A DNA stretch of 64,000 bases from Ohtaekwangia sp035628875 (GCA_035628875.1 DASPIZ010000046.1:4268-68267), one strand, 5' to 3'. Shown: positions 23,458-33,876, numbered from the stretch's first letter. Made by a program: numbers and translations. The notes: generated from the letters alone by a model not told the origin.

Positions 23458-23898
23458 ATGAGCATAATACGTTATAACTCCGCTGTGAATGATTTTATTC
23501 CAACATCATTCAGCAACATGATTGATCGCTTCTTTAATGATTCCATCGCGCGTTCGGGTGGTTCACAATATTCTTTCGTGCCACGCGTCGATATCGTGGA
23601 GGATGAAAAAGGTTTTGAAATTCAAGTTGCTGTTCCAGGAATGAACAAAGAGGATTTTAAAATCGACCTGAATGACAATTACCTCACCATTAGTGGTGAA
23701 CGAAAATTCACGAAAGAAAGAAAAGAAAATAATTTTCGGTCGATTGAAACCCAATATGGATCATTCAGTCGTTCGTTCAGTTTGCCTGATAATGTAGACG
23801 CTTCAAAAATTTCTGCGAAGTACAACAATGGAATCCTGGAACTCAACGTTCCTAAAGATGAAAAGAAAATCACAAAGGCTTCAATTAAGGTAAGTTAA
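23458..23898 (+). CDS. Hsp20/alpha-crystallin small heat shock protein
   Basis: 146 aa. The alpha-crystallin domain spans about 38-138 (FVPRVDIVEDEKGFEIQVAVPGMNKEDFKI, LTISGERKF, SFSRSFSLPDNVD, YNNGILELNVPK). It acts as an ATP-independent holdase that keeps unfolding proteins soluble under stress. The N-terminal arm is short (YNSAVNDFIPTSFSNMIDRFF) and the C-terminal tail ends ASIKVS, with an IxV-like oligomer contact. A long 5' region with a palindrome suggests regulated expression. Confidence 0.95.
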   Translation: MSIIRYNSAVNDFIPTSFSNMIDRFFNDSIARSGGSQYSFVPRVDIVEDEKGFEIQVAVPGMNKEDFKIDLNDNYLTISGERKFTKERKENNFRSIETQYGSFSRSFSLPDNVDASKISAKYNNGILELNVPKDEKKITKASIKVS

Positions 23899-23923
23899 AA
23901 TAAGCGTAGGTTAGGTTAGGTGT

Positions 23924-23960
23924 AAAGGCGCCCTCGGTATAGGGGGTGCCTTTCTTTTTT
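23924..23960 (+). terminator. terminator after hsp20
   Basis: The ten-pair stem AAAGGCGCCC/GGGTGCCTTT, with one G-T pair, is followed by C and six T. Confidence 0.8.
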
Positions 23961-24130
23961 AATAAATCACAAGGTCTGTCAATAAATTCCGACTTTTTTA
24001 TCCTGAAATTTGTTTATTGATCGGATACACCTTGTATTGAAAGAAAAGGACCGTTCTTATATCCCGGGCTGATCCATTTTACAAAAAGAAACCCTAACTT
24101 TCTGTAGTATCATTTTTTAAACGGGAAGGT

Positions 24131-25567
24131 ATGAAGCGGACAATTTTGATTTTTATCGTAGTTCTTGCAGCCTGTGTAGGTGGCATCGTTGGTTCTTTCG
24201 TAACCATGCGAATAATGGATTTTTCCACGCGTCCGTATTCTTCTATTGAAGAACGTCAGCAATCTGTACTCACGCGTTACGCTTCCACTGACACCGCTTT
24301 GCGTGTACCTGAAGGGTTGGATTTTCTCAAGACATCAAAAAGCGTTATTCCAGGTGTGGTGCACATCCGCACATCGTATGGCCCCGGTGATTTTAGTTTA
24401 AATCCGCTCGAATCATTTTTTGAGATCCCCTCACGTTCCTCTGGAAGTGGTGTTATTATTTCCGACGATGGTTTTATCGTTACCAATAATCACGTCATCG
24501 AAGAGGCCAGCAGCATTGAAGTGGTAATGAACAATAACCAGCGTTTTTTTGCGAAACTTGTTGGAACTGATCCTACCACAGACCTTGCGCTGTTAAAAAT
24601 CCGGGCTAAAAATCTTCCTTTCATAAAATATGGCGATTCAGATTTAATTACGCCAGGTGAATGGGTTCTTGCAGTTGGAAATCCATTCGATCTTAATTCT
24701 ACGGTAACAGCCGGTATCGTAAGTGCCAAAGCAAGAAACATTGGTATTCTCCGTGATCGAAACAACCTGCAGGTGGAATCATTCATTCAAACTGATGCTG
24801 CTGTAAATCCTGGTAACAGTGGAGGCGCATTGGTTAATCTCAAAGGAGAACTTATCGGCGTAAATACAGCCATTGCCACGTCTTCAGGCAGCTACCAGGG
24901 ATATTCATTTGCTATTCCTGTAACACTAATAAAAAAAGTAGTCGACGATCTTTTAGAGTTTGGAAAGGTGCAGCGCGGACTACTCGGCATACAAATCGCA
25001 GATCTCAACGCAACGATAGCCGAACAAATGAAGCTGAAAACCAGTCAGGGCGTACTGATAAATCGGGTGAATCCGGGAAGCGCGGCAGAAGACTCCGGTT
25101 TACACCCGCATGATATCATAATCGGCGTTGATGATCATGCCGTTACTTCAGTTTCAGAACTACAGGAACTGGTGGCGCGCAATCGTCCGGGGGCCATTAT
25201 TGACGTATCTTACTTACGCGATGGCGAGCCGGTTACTGTCAAGGTGAAACTTAAAAACAGCAGTGGTACCGAACAAATGGAAAAGCGGGAAGTTCGTTAT
25301 GAACTTAATGGTGTGGAGGTAGCAGATGTTCAGTTTAAAGAACTGGCAGCGCTTCAGCTTGAAGGCGGTGTTCGCATAAAAAAATTAAGCGGCGGCAAAT
25401 GGGAAGCGTCTGGCATGATGGAGAATTTCATCATCAGTCATATTGATAAAGTTCCTGTTGATAACGTTGAAGATCTCAACCAGATTCTTGAGTTTAAAAA
25501 AGGTGGAATACTGGTAGAAGGATATTATCCCGACGGCGAAAAGGGAGTCTACGGATTAGAATGGTAA
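24131..25567 (+). CDS. HtrA/DegP-type periplasmic serine protease
   Basis: 478 aa. One N-terminal hydrophobic segment (LIFIVVLAACVGGIVGSFV) acts as signal or anchor. The trypsin-like domain has the triad His in TNNHVIEEA (about 120), Asp in TTDLALLKI (about 151) and Ser in PGNSGGALVNL (about 229). PDZ1 (about 285-375: GVLINRVNPGSAAEDSGLHPHDIIIGVDD) is followed by a weaker second PDZ (about 395-478). Such proteases degrade or refold damaged envelope proteins. Placed after hsp20 but with its own upstream space, it extends a stress-related neighbourhood. Confidence 0.93.
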   Translation: MKRTILIFIVVLAACVGGIVGSFVTMRIMDFSTRPYSSIEERQQSVLTRYASTDTALRVPEGLDFLKTSKSVIPGVVHIRTSYGPGDFSLNPLESFFEIPSRSSGSGVIISDDGFIVTNNHVIEEASSIEVVMNNNQRFFAKLVGTDPTTDLALLKIRAKNLPFIKYGDSDLITPGEWVLAVGNPFDLNSTVTAGIVSAKARNIGILRDRNNLQVESFIQTDAAVNPGNSGGALVNLKGELIGVNTAIATSSGSYQGYSFAIPVTLIKKVVDDLLEFGKVQRGLLGIQIADLNATIAEQMKLKTSQGVLINRVNPGSAAEDSGLHPHDIIIGVDDHAVTSVSELQELVARNRPGAIIDVSYLRDGEPVTVKVKLKNSSGTEQMEKREVRYELNGVEVADVQFKELAALQLEGGVRIKKLSGGKWEASGMMENFIISHIDKVPVDNVEDLNQILEFKKGGILVEGYYPDGEKGVYGLEW

Positions 25568-25638
25568 ATTGTCATTTGCACCAGTTCATGAGGTTAATTG
25601 TCTTGTGATCATTAGCTTTACGCCAGTTGATTTTACGT

Positions 25639-27180
25639 ATGAAGAATTTCGGTATTCAGGAAGCGTTGCTTGCACTAAACATTCAGAAAAACAATTTAGG
25701 AACATCGACCGGCATTACCTGGTTAAAAACCAAAGGATCTGTAATCGATTCCTTTTCACCCGTTGATGGCAAACGGATCGGATCAGTATATGCGACAGAT
25801 CAGCAAGCCTATCATAAAGTAATTGAAGCTTCGCAGGAAGGATTTCGAGCTTGGCGGAAATGGCCAGCTCCGAAACGGGGTGAAATCGTTCGCCAGTTCG
25901 GTGAAGCCTTGCGCGAAAACAAAGAAGCGCTTGGTAAACTTGTTTCCTATGAAATGGGAAAATCGTATCAGGAAGGACTGGGAGAAGTACAGGAAATGAT
26001 CGATGTATGCGATTTTGCAGTTGGTTTGTCGCGACAACTTCATGGATTAACGATGCATTCCGAGAGACCCAATCACCGAATGTACGAGCAATGGCATCCC
26101 CTCGGTATCGTCGGCATTATTACGGCTTTTAATTTCCCCGTAGCCGTATGGGCATGGAACAGCGCGATTGCCTGGGTATGCGGTGATGTCGCAGTATGGA
26201 AGGCATCCGAAAAAACACCGTTATGTGCGATCGCATGTCAAAAAATTGTACAGGAAGTTTTCAGGCGAAACGCTGTACCTGAAGGTGTATCGTGTATTGT
26301 GCAAGGCGATTATGAGGTTGGTCAGTGGCTCGCGGTTGATGAACGAGTCCCGCTGATATCTGCCACCGGATCGATCGCGATGGGCAGAGCAGTAGCGACA
26401 ACAGTAAGCCTGCGATTAGGACGCTCATTGCTTGAACTAGGTGGTAATAACGCGATCATCATTACAGCACATGCTGATCTTGATATGGCGATTCGCGGCG
26501 CATTGTTCGGGGCTGTGGGCACGGCAGGACAACGATGCACATCAACCCGTCGACTAATTATACATGAATCTGTTTACGATGTAGTGAAAGAACGCTTGCG
26601 TAAAGCTTACGAACACCTTAAAATTGGAAATCCGCTTGATCCACTAAATCACGTTGGACCATTAATCGATCACCAAGCTGTGAAGATTTATGCTGATGCA
26701 CTTAAGAAAATTAAAAAACAGGGTGGTGCATTTGTTGTGCCGGGTGGTGTGCTTGATGGAAAGGAGTATACCTCAGGATGTTATGTGAAACCCGCTGTTG
26801 CAGAAGTGGATCCATCTATCAGTATGGTACAGGAAGAGACATTTGCACCGATATTATATTTGATGCGTTATAAAGAACTGGATGAAGCCATCGAAATTCA
26901 GAATGGTGTAAAACAAGGATTATCATCTTCGATAATGACCACCAACATCCATGAAATGGAACAATTTCTTTCGCATGAAGGATCGGATTGTGGTATAGCC
27001 AATGTAAATATTGGAACATCTGGAGCAGAGATTGGCGGCGCCTTCGGTGGAGAAAAAGAAACCGGTGGTGGGCGCGAGTCCGGATCAGATGCGTGGAAGT
27101 TTTATATGCGAAGACAGACGAATACCATTAACTTTGGCAAAACGCTTCCTTTAGCACAGGGAATTAAATTCGATCTTTAG
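25639..27180 (+). CDS. ALDH7-type aldehyde dehydrogenase (aminoadipate semialdehyde dehydrogenase-like)
   Basis: 513 aa from the ATG at 25639, which gives the family start MKNFGIQEALLAL; a TTG 12 bases earlier is less likely. Catalytic Glu in LLELGGNNAI (about 267) and Cys in GTAGQRCTSTRRL (about 299). The C-terminal GTSGAEIGGAFGGEKETGGGRESGSDAWK is diagnostic of the ALDH7 (antiquitin, AmaB) group, which oxidises alpha-aminoadipate semialdehyde in lysine breakdown. No lysine catabolic gene is adjacent, so substrate remains inferred from family. Single gene with about 70 bases before it. Confidence 0.9.
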   Translation: MKNFGIQEALLALNIQKNNLGTSTGITWLKTKGSVIDSFSPVDGKRIGSVYATDQQAYHKVIEASQEGFRAWRKWPAPKRGEIVRQFGEALRENKEALGKLVSYEMGKSYQEGLGEVQEMIDVCDFAVGLSRQLHGLTMHSERPNHRMYEQWHPLGIVGIITAFNFPVAVWAWNSAIAWVCGDVAVWKASEKTPLCAIACQKIVQEVFRRNAVPEGVSCIVQGDYEVGQWLAVDERVPLISATGSIAMGRAVATTVSLRLGRSLLELGGNNAIIITAHADLDMAIRGALFGAVGTAGQRCTSTRRLIIHESVYDVVKERLRKAYEHLKIGNPLDPLNHVGPLIDHQAVKIYADALKKIKKQGGAFVVPGGVLDGKEYTSGCYVKPAVAEVDPSISMVQEETFAPILYLMRYKELDEAIEIQNGVKQGLSSSIMTTNIHEMEQFLSHEGSDCGIANVNIGTSGAEIGGAFGGEKETGGGRESGSDAWKFYMRRQTNTINFGKTLPLAQGIKFDL

Positions 27181-27236
27181 TTTGAAGTTTGGAAATCGAT
27201 AGCAAAAACTTATTTTTATAAAGCATTAAAAAAACT

Positions 27237-27644
27237 ATGGCAGGAAAGAAATACCGTACCGTCATGCTCATTGATGATAATGAGATCGACAACCTCATTA
27301 ATCAAAAAATGATTGAGGCGGCCTCAATTACCGACAACATCTATACTCATACAGGTGCAAAAAGCGCGATTGAGTTTTTAAAGAACATGGAGAAACTGGA
27401 TGTGGCGCAGCAGGTGCTACCCGATGTGATCTTTCTGGACATTGACATGCCCCTCATGGACGGGTTCCAGTTTTTGGATGAATTTGAGAAATTGACGCTG
27501 GTTGCGAAGAAAAAATGTAAGATTGTGATGCTTACATCTTCCATTAATCCGCAGGATTTTAACCGGTCTAAAAAATATGAGAATGTGAAATTATACCTGA
27601 ACAAGCCGCTTTCACACGAAAGCATCATTAAGCTGGAAGTCTAG
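27237..27644 (+). CDS. single-domain response regulator
   Basis: 135 aa, one CheY-like receiver and no output domain. Acidic pocket DDNE near 12-15, phospho-acceptor Asp in VIFLDIDMPLMDG (about 63), Thr in MLTSS and Lys in LNKPLS. Such receivers pass phosphate between a hybrid kinase and another partner or act by protein binding. No histidine kinase gene is in the window, so the partner is unlinked. Confidence 0.92.
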   Translation: MAGKKYRTVMLIDDNEIDNLINQKMIEAASITDNIYTHTGAKSAIEFLKNMEKLDVAQQVLPDVIFLDIDMPLMDGFQFLDEFEKLTLVAKKKCKIVMLTSSINPQDFNRSKKYENVKLYLNKPLSHESIIKLEV

Positions 27645-27787
27645 CCGGTTTGATGTTTGAAATTTGATGTTTGAAGTGGGTGGTGGTCCGGAAGCTGAAA
27701 GGTTATGAATACAGCATTTTAGGTCACATCAGCAAATAATTTTAGTTAATTTACGCTGCGAGTTAAGATTCGCTGAGGCTATAAAAT

Positions 27788-27826
27788 AAAAAGGGTCGTA
27801 AAGCAATTTGCCTTACGACCCTTTTT
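27788..27826. terminator. bidirectional terminator
   Basis: A perfect 14-base stem, AAAAAGGGTCGTAA and TTACGACCCTTTTT, lies between the converging response regulator gene and the gene ending at 27839. Confidence 0.85.
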
Positions 27827-27838
27827 GGTTGTAGCAAT

Positions 27839-29284
27839 TTAGAACTCAGTTAATAAACCTACAAACTTCTCATCAAGCTTGATAAGCTTCGTCGGTGCGA
27901 AATAATTTACATTAATGGTACTGAGCTTTGGAATTACACCCATAATCTTCTTGGCTTTTTCCTTTTTCGCTTCGCTGGTAGCAATCTTCAATACCTTGAG
28001 GAATAATTGAATATTCTCACAGCTGTCTTTTCCAAAAAGTCGGATTTGGCGTTGAATGCTGTTGGATAATTGGTTAAATAATTCAAAATCACGCATCAAC
28101 GTGTACTGCAGGGCGAGCAACGTTTTTATTTCAAGCTGTGCATAAGGATACTTTTTCAAGCTCACATCATTGAGCAAGCCGTTGATCATTTTTGCGGCTT
28201 CGTCAAATTTGCCCATGTAATAGGAACTTATCGCCCGGTAAACCACATAAATGATGTGTTTGGGGATATCCTGCATATCTATTTCGTAATCCAGGAAGAT
28301 ACTTTCATTTTCCGCATACAATTCAACTTCCGTTCCCGTACGCAAATGGCGCTCAAGTTTAGACATTAAGAATTGAGAAGGAAACGTAAAGGTGCTGTAG
28401 TTAACGAGAAGATTCGCGCATGCGTCATTTACCTCCTCATAATATTTTTCGGCCTGACGATATACCTTATAGTGATTGTAATATTCCAGTTTCAGGAACT
28501 CGAACACGAGGTTGAGGTGATAGTAAATGGAATCGAGGTGATAGCTTTCAAAGATCTTCTGTACTTTATCAAAGATATCTTCAATCGATTCGCCATCCTG
28601 CTGCATGTTGTCATCTACTTCCACAAACAAACGGTGGAAGATGTACATCGCGCTATGGTAGACATATAAACGATGCGATTCATACAGTTTGCCAACATTC
28701 TGCATTTCCTTCATGAGAAGGCTTAATCCAAGCTTTTCAACTTCGCCCCCATTCAGCATGTAGTCACCATACTTTTTGAAGTAATCGGCGAGCAGGTCTT
28801 CGGCCTTATCTACGGCAAGCATATAGGCGACGTGCCGGTTGTATAATTGTGAATACTGAAAATAATCCGGAGAATGGATATTCAATTTTTTTAACGACTT
28901 GTAAATGACGGTCAGTTCATTGGCCAAGTCATAATCCAACAATTCTTTTTCAAGTTTTTTCAATGTGGCCACAGAAATTGCCCGCTTTTTCGTGAAAAGC
29001 ACCTCATTGATGTTGGCAACTTTACGAAGCACGTCGGTACGCGGACTCTCCAACTGCCCCATGAGGAACTCCTCAATTTTGAGGTTAAGCCTTGATCGAA
29101 GTGTGTAATACGCATTTGCGTTCACATCCAATTCTGTCATGATCTTATTATCAGAGAGTTGGCGCTCGCGAAGCGAACGAAGCAGATACGCAGATTTTTC
29201 TGCGTTGCTTTCAATGAGTGAATCGTAAATAGCTTTGAAGTCCTTTTCTGAAAGTTGTTTAATGATATTCTTAAGCTTTGCCAT
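27839..29284 (-). CDS. helical cytoplasmic protein of unknown function
   Basis: 481 aa from the ATG at 29284 (MAKLKNIIKQLSEKDFKAIY); an upstream in-frame start would add 19 unlikely residues. It is almost entirely alpha-helical with pairs of Tyr- and Leu-rich helices, as in TPR-like solenoids, for example AISSYYMGKFDEAAKMINGLL near 370-390 and YKVYRQAEKYYEEVNDACANLL near 290-310. No signal peptide and no catalytic motif. The N-terminal part contains a segment like a small HTH (LSDNKIMTELDVNANAYYTL). I do not recognise a named family. Confidence 0.75.
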   Translation of the reverse strand: MAKLKNIIKQLSEKDFKAIYDSLIESNAEKSAYLLRSLRERQLSDNKIMTELDVNANAYYTLRSRLNLKIEEFLMGQLESPRTDVLRKVANINEVLFTKKRAISVATLKKLEKELLDYDLANELTVIYKSLKKLNIHSPDYFQYSQLYNRHVAYMLAVDKAEDLLADYFKKYGDYMLNGGEVEKLGLSLLMKEMQNVGKLYESHRLYVYHSAMYIFHRLFVEVDDNMQQDGESIEDIFDKVQKIFESYHLDSIYYHLNLVFEFLKLEYYNHYKVYRQAEKYYEEVNDACANLLVNYSTFTFPSQFLMSKLERHLRTGTEVELYAENESIFLDYEIDMQDIPKHIIYVVYRAISSYYMGKFDEAAKMINGLLNDVSLKKYPYAQLEIKTLLALQYTLMRDFELFNQLSNSIQRQIRLFGKDSCENIQLFLKVLKIATSEAKKEKAKKIMGVIPKLSTINVNYFAPTKLIKLDEKFVGLLTEF

Positions 29285-29414
29285 GCAGTACAGAGAGTTA
29301 ACAATCTGAAAATTTACAAAATTTATTACATCCTCCAACATTAGGAGCCATATCGTGGCAGAAATCTTGTATCGAAGTTCGTAGTTTTGCCCTTTGCAAA
29401 TATAAAAGACTCCC

Positions 29415-32009
29415 TTGTTTAAGAAAGCCCTTCTTGCTTATCTTCTCATTTGTCTGCCATTTTTGGCATCTTCACAAGCCTCAAATGAGAAAGCTGCGTT
29501 GAAACATCTGGAAAAAGGTCGCTTCGTAGCCGCATATGCCAAACTGAAGCGCGCTTTATTGAAAGACAGCACAAACGTAACTGCCAATTATGGTCTCGCG
29601 CGTTATTTTTTTGCAGAAAGTAGTCCAGATTTTCAACTTGATTCTGTCCGGCACTACTTGCATCTCGCTCACCTATACTGGTCAAAACTACAACAAAGCG
29701 AAAGACAGAAGTTTAGTCGCCAGCAAATCGACAGTATCCAGTTTGTATTTTTTCAGCGCCAACTGGATAGTGCAGCGTACATGCGTGCGAAATCAATTCA
29801 CACAGTAGCGGGTTATCAGTTTTTTCTCGACCATTATGTCGATTCAGAACATGAAACGGCTGTAATTGCCCTACGTGATGAAGTAGCTTTTCAAACGGCA
29901 ACAGCAAGCGGTACATCTGATGCGTATTTTGACTACCTGTCGCGATACCCGGATGCCGAATATGCTGGCGAGGCGAAGCGACGATACGAATATTTATTAT
30001 ATAAGGAGAAAACAAGCGACATTCGCCTTACGTCCTTTGAACGGTTCATAAAAGAATTTCCCGAAAGTCCACACCGGGAGGATGCTGAATATCACGTATT
30101 TCAATTGAGCACCGCTTCTGGTGTAACAAACGATTTTTTCGCATTCATTAAAAACTATCCGAAAAGCAAATGGGTGAAGTCCGCATGGAATGTGTTATAT
30201 CATTTGTTGATTGAAGAACGCCGAGAAATTCCATTCCCGCAAGGCGATTTAGGTGATTCGTTACGTCATGTCCATCGGCTTGGTCAACAATATCTGGTTC
30301 CTTTTCTTCATAACGATAAATTCGGATTCATGACGGAAACAGGAGAAGAGCTGCTGATTCCGCATCAGGAAAGAATTGACGAGGCCTATCGGTGCGGGAA
30401 TATCATTGAAGATGTAATTGCGTTGTCCGACCGAATTATTTCATGCAACGGTGTGACTATCTGGAAAGGCAAGGCTAACGATATGGATGAGTTGGGTTAT
30501 GGTTTCGTGGCAGTAGAAACCGAATCCGGAATAAACATTGTTCATAAATCCGGCATGCAGATCAGTAACCAGTTTTTCGAAGAGGTTAGATTACTGAACG
30601 GAAAAGCATTCGCCCTGCAAGATGGTAGTAAATGGGGACTGGCGACACTCACTGGTAAAGTGGTGATGCAGTTCGAATATGACGATATTTTTACGATTGG
30701 GAATGTCGTTGTATTCCGAAAAGGCAATGTGTATTCCTTGTCCACATTATCCAACGTAATGGATACACGTCACGAACAGAAAAAAATTTCTGGCGGTTTT
30801 GATGAAGTAAAAAAAATTTCAAACCGCTTGCTCTGGGTGCGTGCAGGCGAATTCGAAGGCGTACTTACTGATGGGCTGGAAATTCATGTGAAGCTGGCTA
30901 AACATAAACTCACGGCCTTTCCAGGCGCTATTTTGGCGGTTGCCTCTGCCGGACAATCGGCTTTCAATAGGGAAGGTCGCGTCTCTCCCTATGCAGGTAA
31001 AGTAGAAATCAATGGACCATGGGTTGCATTTAAAAAGGATCAACGCTGGGGGCTATTTCATCCGCTTACGATGGAAACCCTTGCCCCAAACCGGTTTGAT
31101 TCACTTCTGTTTTACGGACCCTTTGCTGTTGGCATAAACAAGGATACACTTCGCGTGTTTGGTCAGCAACGACAACTGTTGACTTTATTAGCTCCGGCTG
31201 CTTTTGAATTTCTGCCAGGACAGGACAGTGCAGTTTTTCTGATGGTTGAGCAGGCTGGAAAGAAGACCGTGTATTCAACAGATGGAATCGCTCTTTTTAC
31301 TGGAAATTATGATCGTATCCAATACGCAGGCGAAGGTTTTTTTATTGTTCATAAAAAAGAAAAAAAAGGAGTGGTTGATAAGAACGGAAACCCCATTCTT
31401 CCAGTGGAATACGATGCCATTGGAACTCCTAAACAGGGCATCATTACGCTTTTAAAAGCAATGAAGTTTGGACAATTTAATTATCACACTAGTTCTTTGA
31501 TCCGTCCTGAATATGATAAAAATATTCAATGGTACAACGAACATATATTCACAGCTTTTAAGTCGGACGGGTTTGGTTTTGTTGATTCAAAAAACAAAGC
31601 CCTAACAAAATTTGAGTTCAAAGAAATAAAATTCTGGAAAGACAGTGTTGCTCTGGTTAAACGGTTGGATGGGTGGGTGCTGTACAATTTCTATAGCGGA
31701 TCGACATTAACCGCTCCCATGGCCGAGGTAAAATTTATCCGCGATGATAACGAAGAAAAAATACTCCAATTAAAACAAGGAAATTACTACGGAGCCTTGA
31801 GTAATCGTAAGGGACTGATAATTCCGGTTAAGTTTTCGGACCTGGTGAACGTCGGCTCACCGGAAAGACCGACTTATTTTACAGAAAAGCATGTGGAGGA
31901 AGCATCACTCTATGTTGTTATCTACTACAATCATGAAGGAAAGTTCATACGGAAAGAAGTTTATGAACAAGACGATTATGTGAAGATCTTTTGTTCGGAA
32001 TTTGACTGA
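29415..32009 (+). CDS. exported WG-repeat protein with N-terminal TPR-like part
   Basis: 864 aa. TTG start giving a normal signal peptide (MFKKALLAYLLICLPFLASSQ). A TPR-like helical part follows (about 25-260: ALKHLEKGRFVAAYAKLKRALLKD, and repeated FLDHYVDS, YLSRYPDAEYAGEAKRRYEYLL units), then many WG/KWGL-type beta repeats (about 290-840: DKFGFMTETGEELLIPHQERIDEAY, GSKWGLATLTGKVVMQFEYDDI, KKGVVDKNGNPILPVEYDAIG). WG repeats are thought to bind proteins or the envelope. It starts 131 bases from the divergent helical-protein gene. Confidence 0.85.
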   Translation: MFKKALLAYLLICLPFLASSQASNEKAALKHLEKGRFVAAYAKLKRALLKDSTNVTANYGLARYFFAESSPDFQLDSVRHYLHLAHLYWSKLQQSERQKFSRQQIDSIQFVFFQRQLDSAAYMRAKSIHTVAGYQFFLDHYVDSEHETAVIALRDEVAFQTATASGTSDAYFDYLSRYPDAEYAGEAKRRYEYLLYKEKTSDIRLTSFERFIKEFPESPHREDAEYHVFQLSTASGVTNDFFAFIKNYPKSKWVKSAWNVLYHLLIEERREIPFPQGDLGDSLRHVHRLGQQYLVPFLHNDKFGFMTETGEELLIPHQERIDEAYRCGNIIEDVIALSDRIISCNGVTIWKGKANDMDELGYGFVAVETESGINIVHKSGMQISNQFFEEVRLLNGKAFALQDGSKWGLATLTGKVVMQFEYDDIFTIGNVVVFRKGNVYSLSTLSNVMDTRHEQKKISGGFDEVKKISNRLLWVRAGEFEGVLTDGLEIHVKLAKHKLTAFPGAILAVASAGQSAFNREGRVSPYAGKVEINGPWVAFKKDQRWGLFHPLTMETLAPNRFDSLLFYGPFAVGINKDTLRVFGQQRQLLTLLAPAAFEFLPGQDSAVFLMVEQAGKKTVYSTDGIALFTGNYDRIQYAGEGFFIVHKKEKKGVVDKNGNPILPVEYDAIGTPKQGIITLLKAMKFGQFNYHTSSLIRPEYDKNIQWYNEHIFTAFKSDGFGFVDSKNKALTKFEFKEIKFWKDSVALVKRLDGWVLYNFYSGSTLTAPMAEVKFIRDDNEEKILQLKQGNYYGALSNRKGLIIPVKFSDLVNVGSPERPTYFTEKHVEEASLYVVIYYNHEGKFIRKEVYEQDDYVKIFCSEFD

Positions 32010-32129
32010 TTTAACACGTGTGTGTAGCGGTAAGCATCAGGCAGTAGGTTATCAATACCAGCCTCGACTTTAGACGTAGAACTTTAACAATTTCGTAACA
32101 CCAGCGTTCCGAACGCCATGTCATCAGAC

Positions 32130-32160
32130 TTTGAACCGTGAGCTTTGAACCATACCTTTG
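32130..32160 (+). promoter_or_regulatory. promoter of the PafA-like phosphatase gene
   Basis: TTTG (32130-32133), a 19-base gap and TACCTTTG (32153-32160) match the Bacteroidota promoter exactly. The ATG is 17 bases further. The octamer CTTTGAAC occurs three times here, so repeat structure may also matter. Confidence 0.75.
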
Positions 32161-32177
32161 AACTTTAAAATTATAGC

Positions 32178-33833
32178 ATGAAAAAAACATCATTCATAAT
32201 ATTTCTGTTTTTTCTTAGCTGCGGCACTTTGTGGGGACAGCATAATGGGAATACTGATCGTCCGAAATTGGTGGTCGGAATTGTTGTGGATCAGATGCGA
32301 CAGGAATACCTGTATCGCTATGCGCCAAAATTTGGCAATGATGGCTTTAAACGCTTGATGCGTGATGGGTTCATGTTAAAAAATGCGCACTACAACTATG
32401 CACCCACGTATACTGGTCCTGGGCACGCTTCTATCTACACCGGAACTACACCTGCTGTCCATGGTATCGTTGGGAATGATTTTTATGATAAGGAGCAAAA
32501 GCGCATGGTCAATTGCGTCGAAGATACCATTCAAAAACCAGTTGGAAATACAAAAGGCGCAGGACTTGTATCACCGATGCGCATGTTAAGTACAACGATC
32601 ACAGATGAACTTAAGATTTTTACAAATCAGCGTGCCCGCGTGGTAAGTGTTTCCATTAAAGATCGTGGCGCTGTATTACCGGGTGGTCATATGGCGGATG
32701 GTGCATATTGGTATGATAAGCTTACTGGTAAGTTTATCACGAGTACTTTCTATATGAATGCTTTACCTGCGTGGGTTGATCAGTTTAACAATCTGAATCT
32801 CGCGGAGCAATATTTAGCGCAGGAATGGCGAACATTATTACCGATCGACCAGTACAATGAAAGTGGTGTAGATGAGTCTCCCTATGAAAGGAAATTTGCA
32901 GGCAAAGGAAAAACTACCTTTCCTTATGATCTTAAAGTGCTTCGTGGGGCCAATGGTAATTTTGAATTACTGGTGAATACACCATTTGGTAATGATCATC
33001 TCACTGAATTTGCGAAGGCTGGTTTAGTAGCCGAAAAATTAGGCATTGATGATGTGACTGATTTTTTGTGTATTTCGTACTCCACAACAGATATCATCGG
33101 CCACCAAATGGGGCCGCGATCCGTTGAAGTGGAAGATACGTATTTGCGTCTCGATCGTAACATAGCCGACTTACTTAAGAAGCTTGACGAAACCGTTGGC
33201 GTAAATAACTACACTGTTTTTTTAACAGCGGATCATGCCGTTGCAGAAGTGCCACAATATCTTGCTGATCGTAAAGTACCTGCAGGGTATTTCAATGAGC
33301 GTTATGCGGCTTCTCAGCTAAATGATTTTTTAAGCACCTATTTCCCGGACAAAGATGCTATTGCTAATGTCAGCAATGATCAGATTTTTCTGAATCAGGA
33401 AGCATTCCAGGGATCACCCAAAACTACAGGCCTCGATATGTTTATCATTGCTGAATTGATCGGTAAATTTATGATGACGCAACCTGGTGTCGCGAATTAT
33501 TATACGGAGAGTATCCTTCGCCAGGGGCGGTATGAGGAGGAAGGAATTAAAGGTAAGATCGTGCGTGGTTATCATCCGAAACGTTCGGGTGACGTAGTCC
33601 TGATTCTGGAGCCAGGCTGGTATGCATCTGGATCAATTCAGGGGACAACACATGGTTCTCCCTACAATTATGATACACATGTTCCGATTCTTTTTTACGG
33701 CAAGGGCATAAAAAAAGGAAGCTCTGCACGCTATTATCCGATCACTTCCATTGCGCCAACTTTATCCATGTTGTTAAACATTACGCTACCAAGTGGGAGC
33801 ACCGGAAAACCGATCATTGAATTGTTTGAATAG
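32178..33833 (+). CDS. PafA-like exported alkaline phosphatase (phosphodiesterase superfamily)
   Basis: 551 aa with a signal peptide (ending TLWGQ). Type I phosphodiesterase/PafA features: metal-binding LVVGIVVDQMRQEYLYRY, the Thr nucleophile region GPGHASIYTGTTPAVHGIVGNDFYD, the Lys and Arg of the PafA active site in SIKDRGAVLPGGH, SYSTTDIIGHQMGP and LTADHAVAEVP. PafA of Elizabethkingia is a calcium-independent periplasmic phosphomonoesterase important for phosphate supply in Bacteroidota. Length agrees. Strong promoter immediately upstream; no phosphate-regulated neighbours. Confidence 0.9.
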   Translation: MKKTSFIIFLFFLSCGTLWGQHNGNTDRPKLVVGIVVDQMRQEYLYRYAPKFGNDGFKRLMRDGFMLKNAHYNYAPTYTGPGHASIYTGTTPAVHGIVGNDFYDKEQKRMVNCVEDTIQKPVGNTKGAGLVSPMRMLSTTITDELKIFTNQRARVVSVSIKDRGAVLPGGHMADGAYWYDKLTGKFITSTFYMNALPAWVDQFNNLNLAEQYLAQEWRTLLPIDQYNESGVDESPYERKFAGKGKTTFPYDLKVLRGANGNFELLVNTPFGNDHLTEFAKAGLVAEKLGIDDVTDFLCISYSTTDIIGHQMGPRSVEVEDTYLRLDRNIADLLKKLDETVGVNNYTVFLTADHAVAEVPQYLADRKVPAGYFNERYAASQLNDFLSTYFPDKDAIANVSNDQIFLNQEAFQGSPKTTGLDMFIIAELIGKFMMTQPGVANYYTESILRQGRYEEEGIKGKIVRGYHPKRSGDVVLILEPGWYASGSIQGTTHGSPYNYDTHVPILFYGKGIKKGSSARYYPITSIAPTLSMLLNITLPSGSTGKPIIELFE

Positions 33834-33876
33834 GCGCCGCCTTGAAGCGGTTAAAGATCGCTTTTAAAAGGCTTTG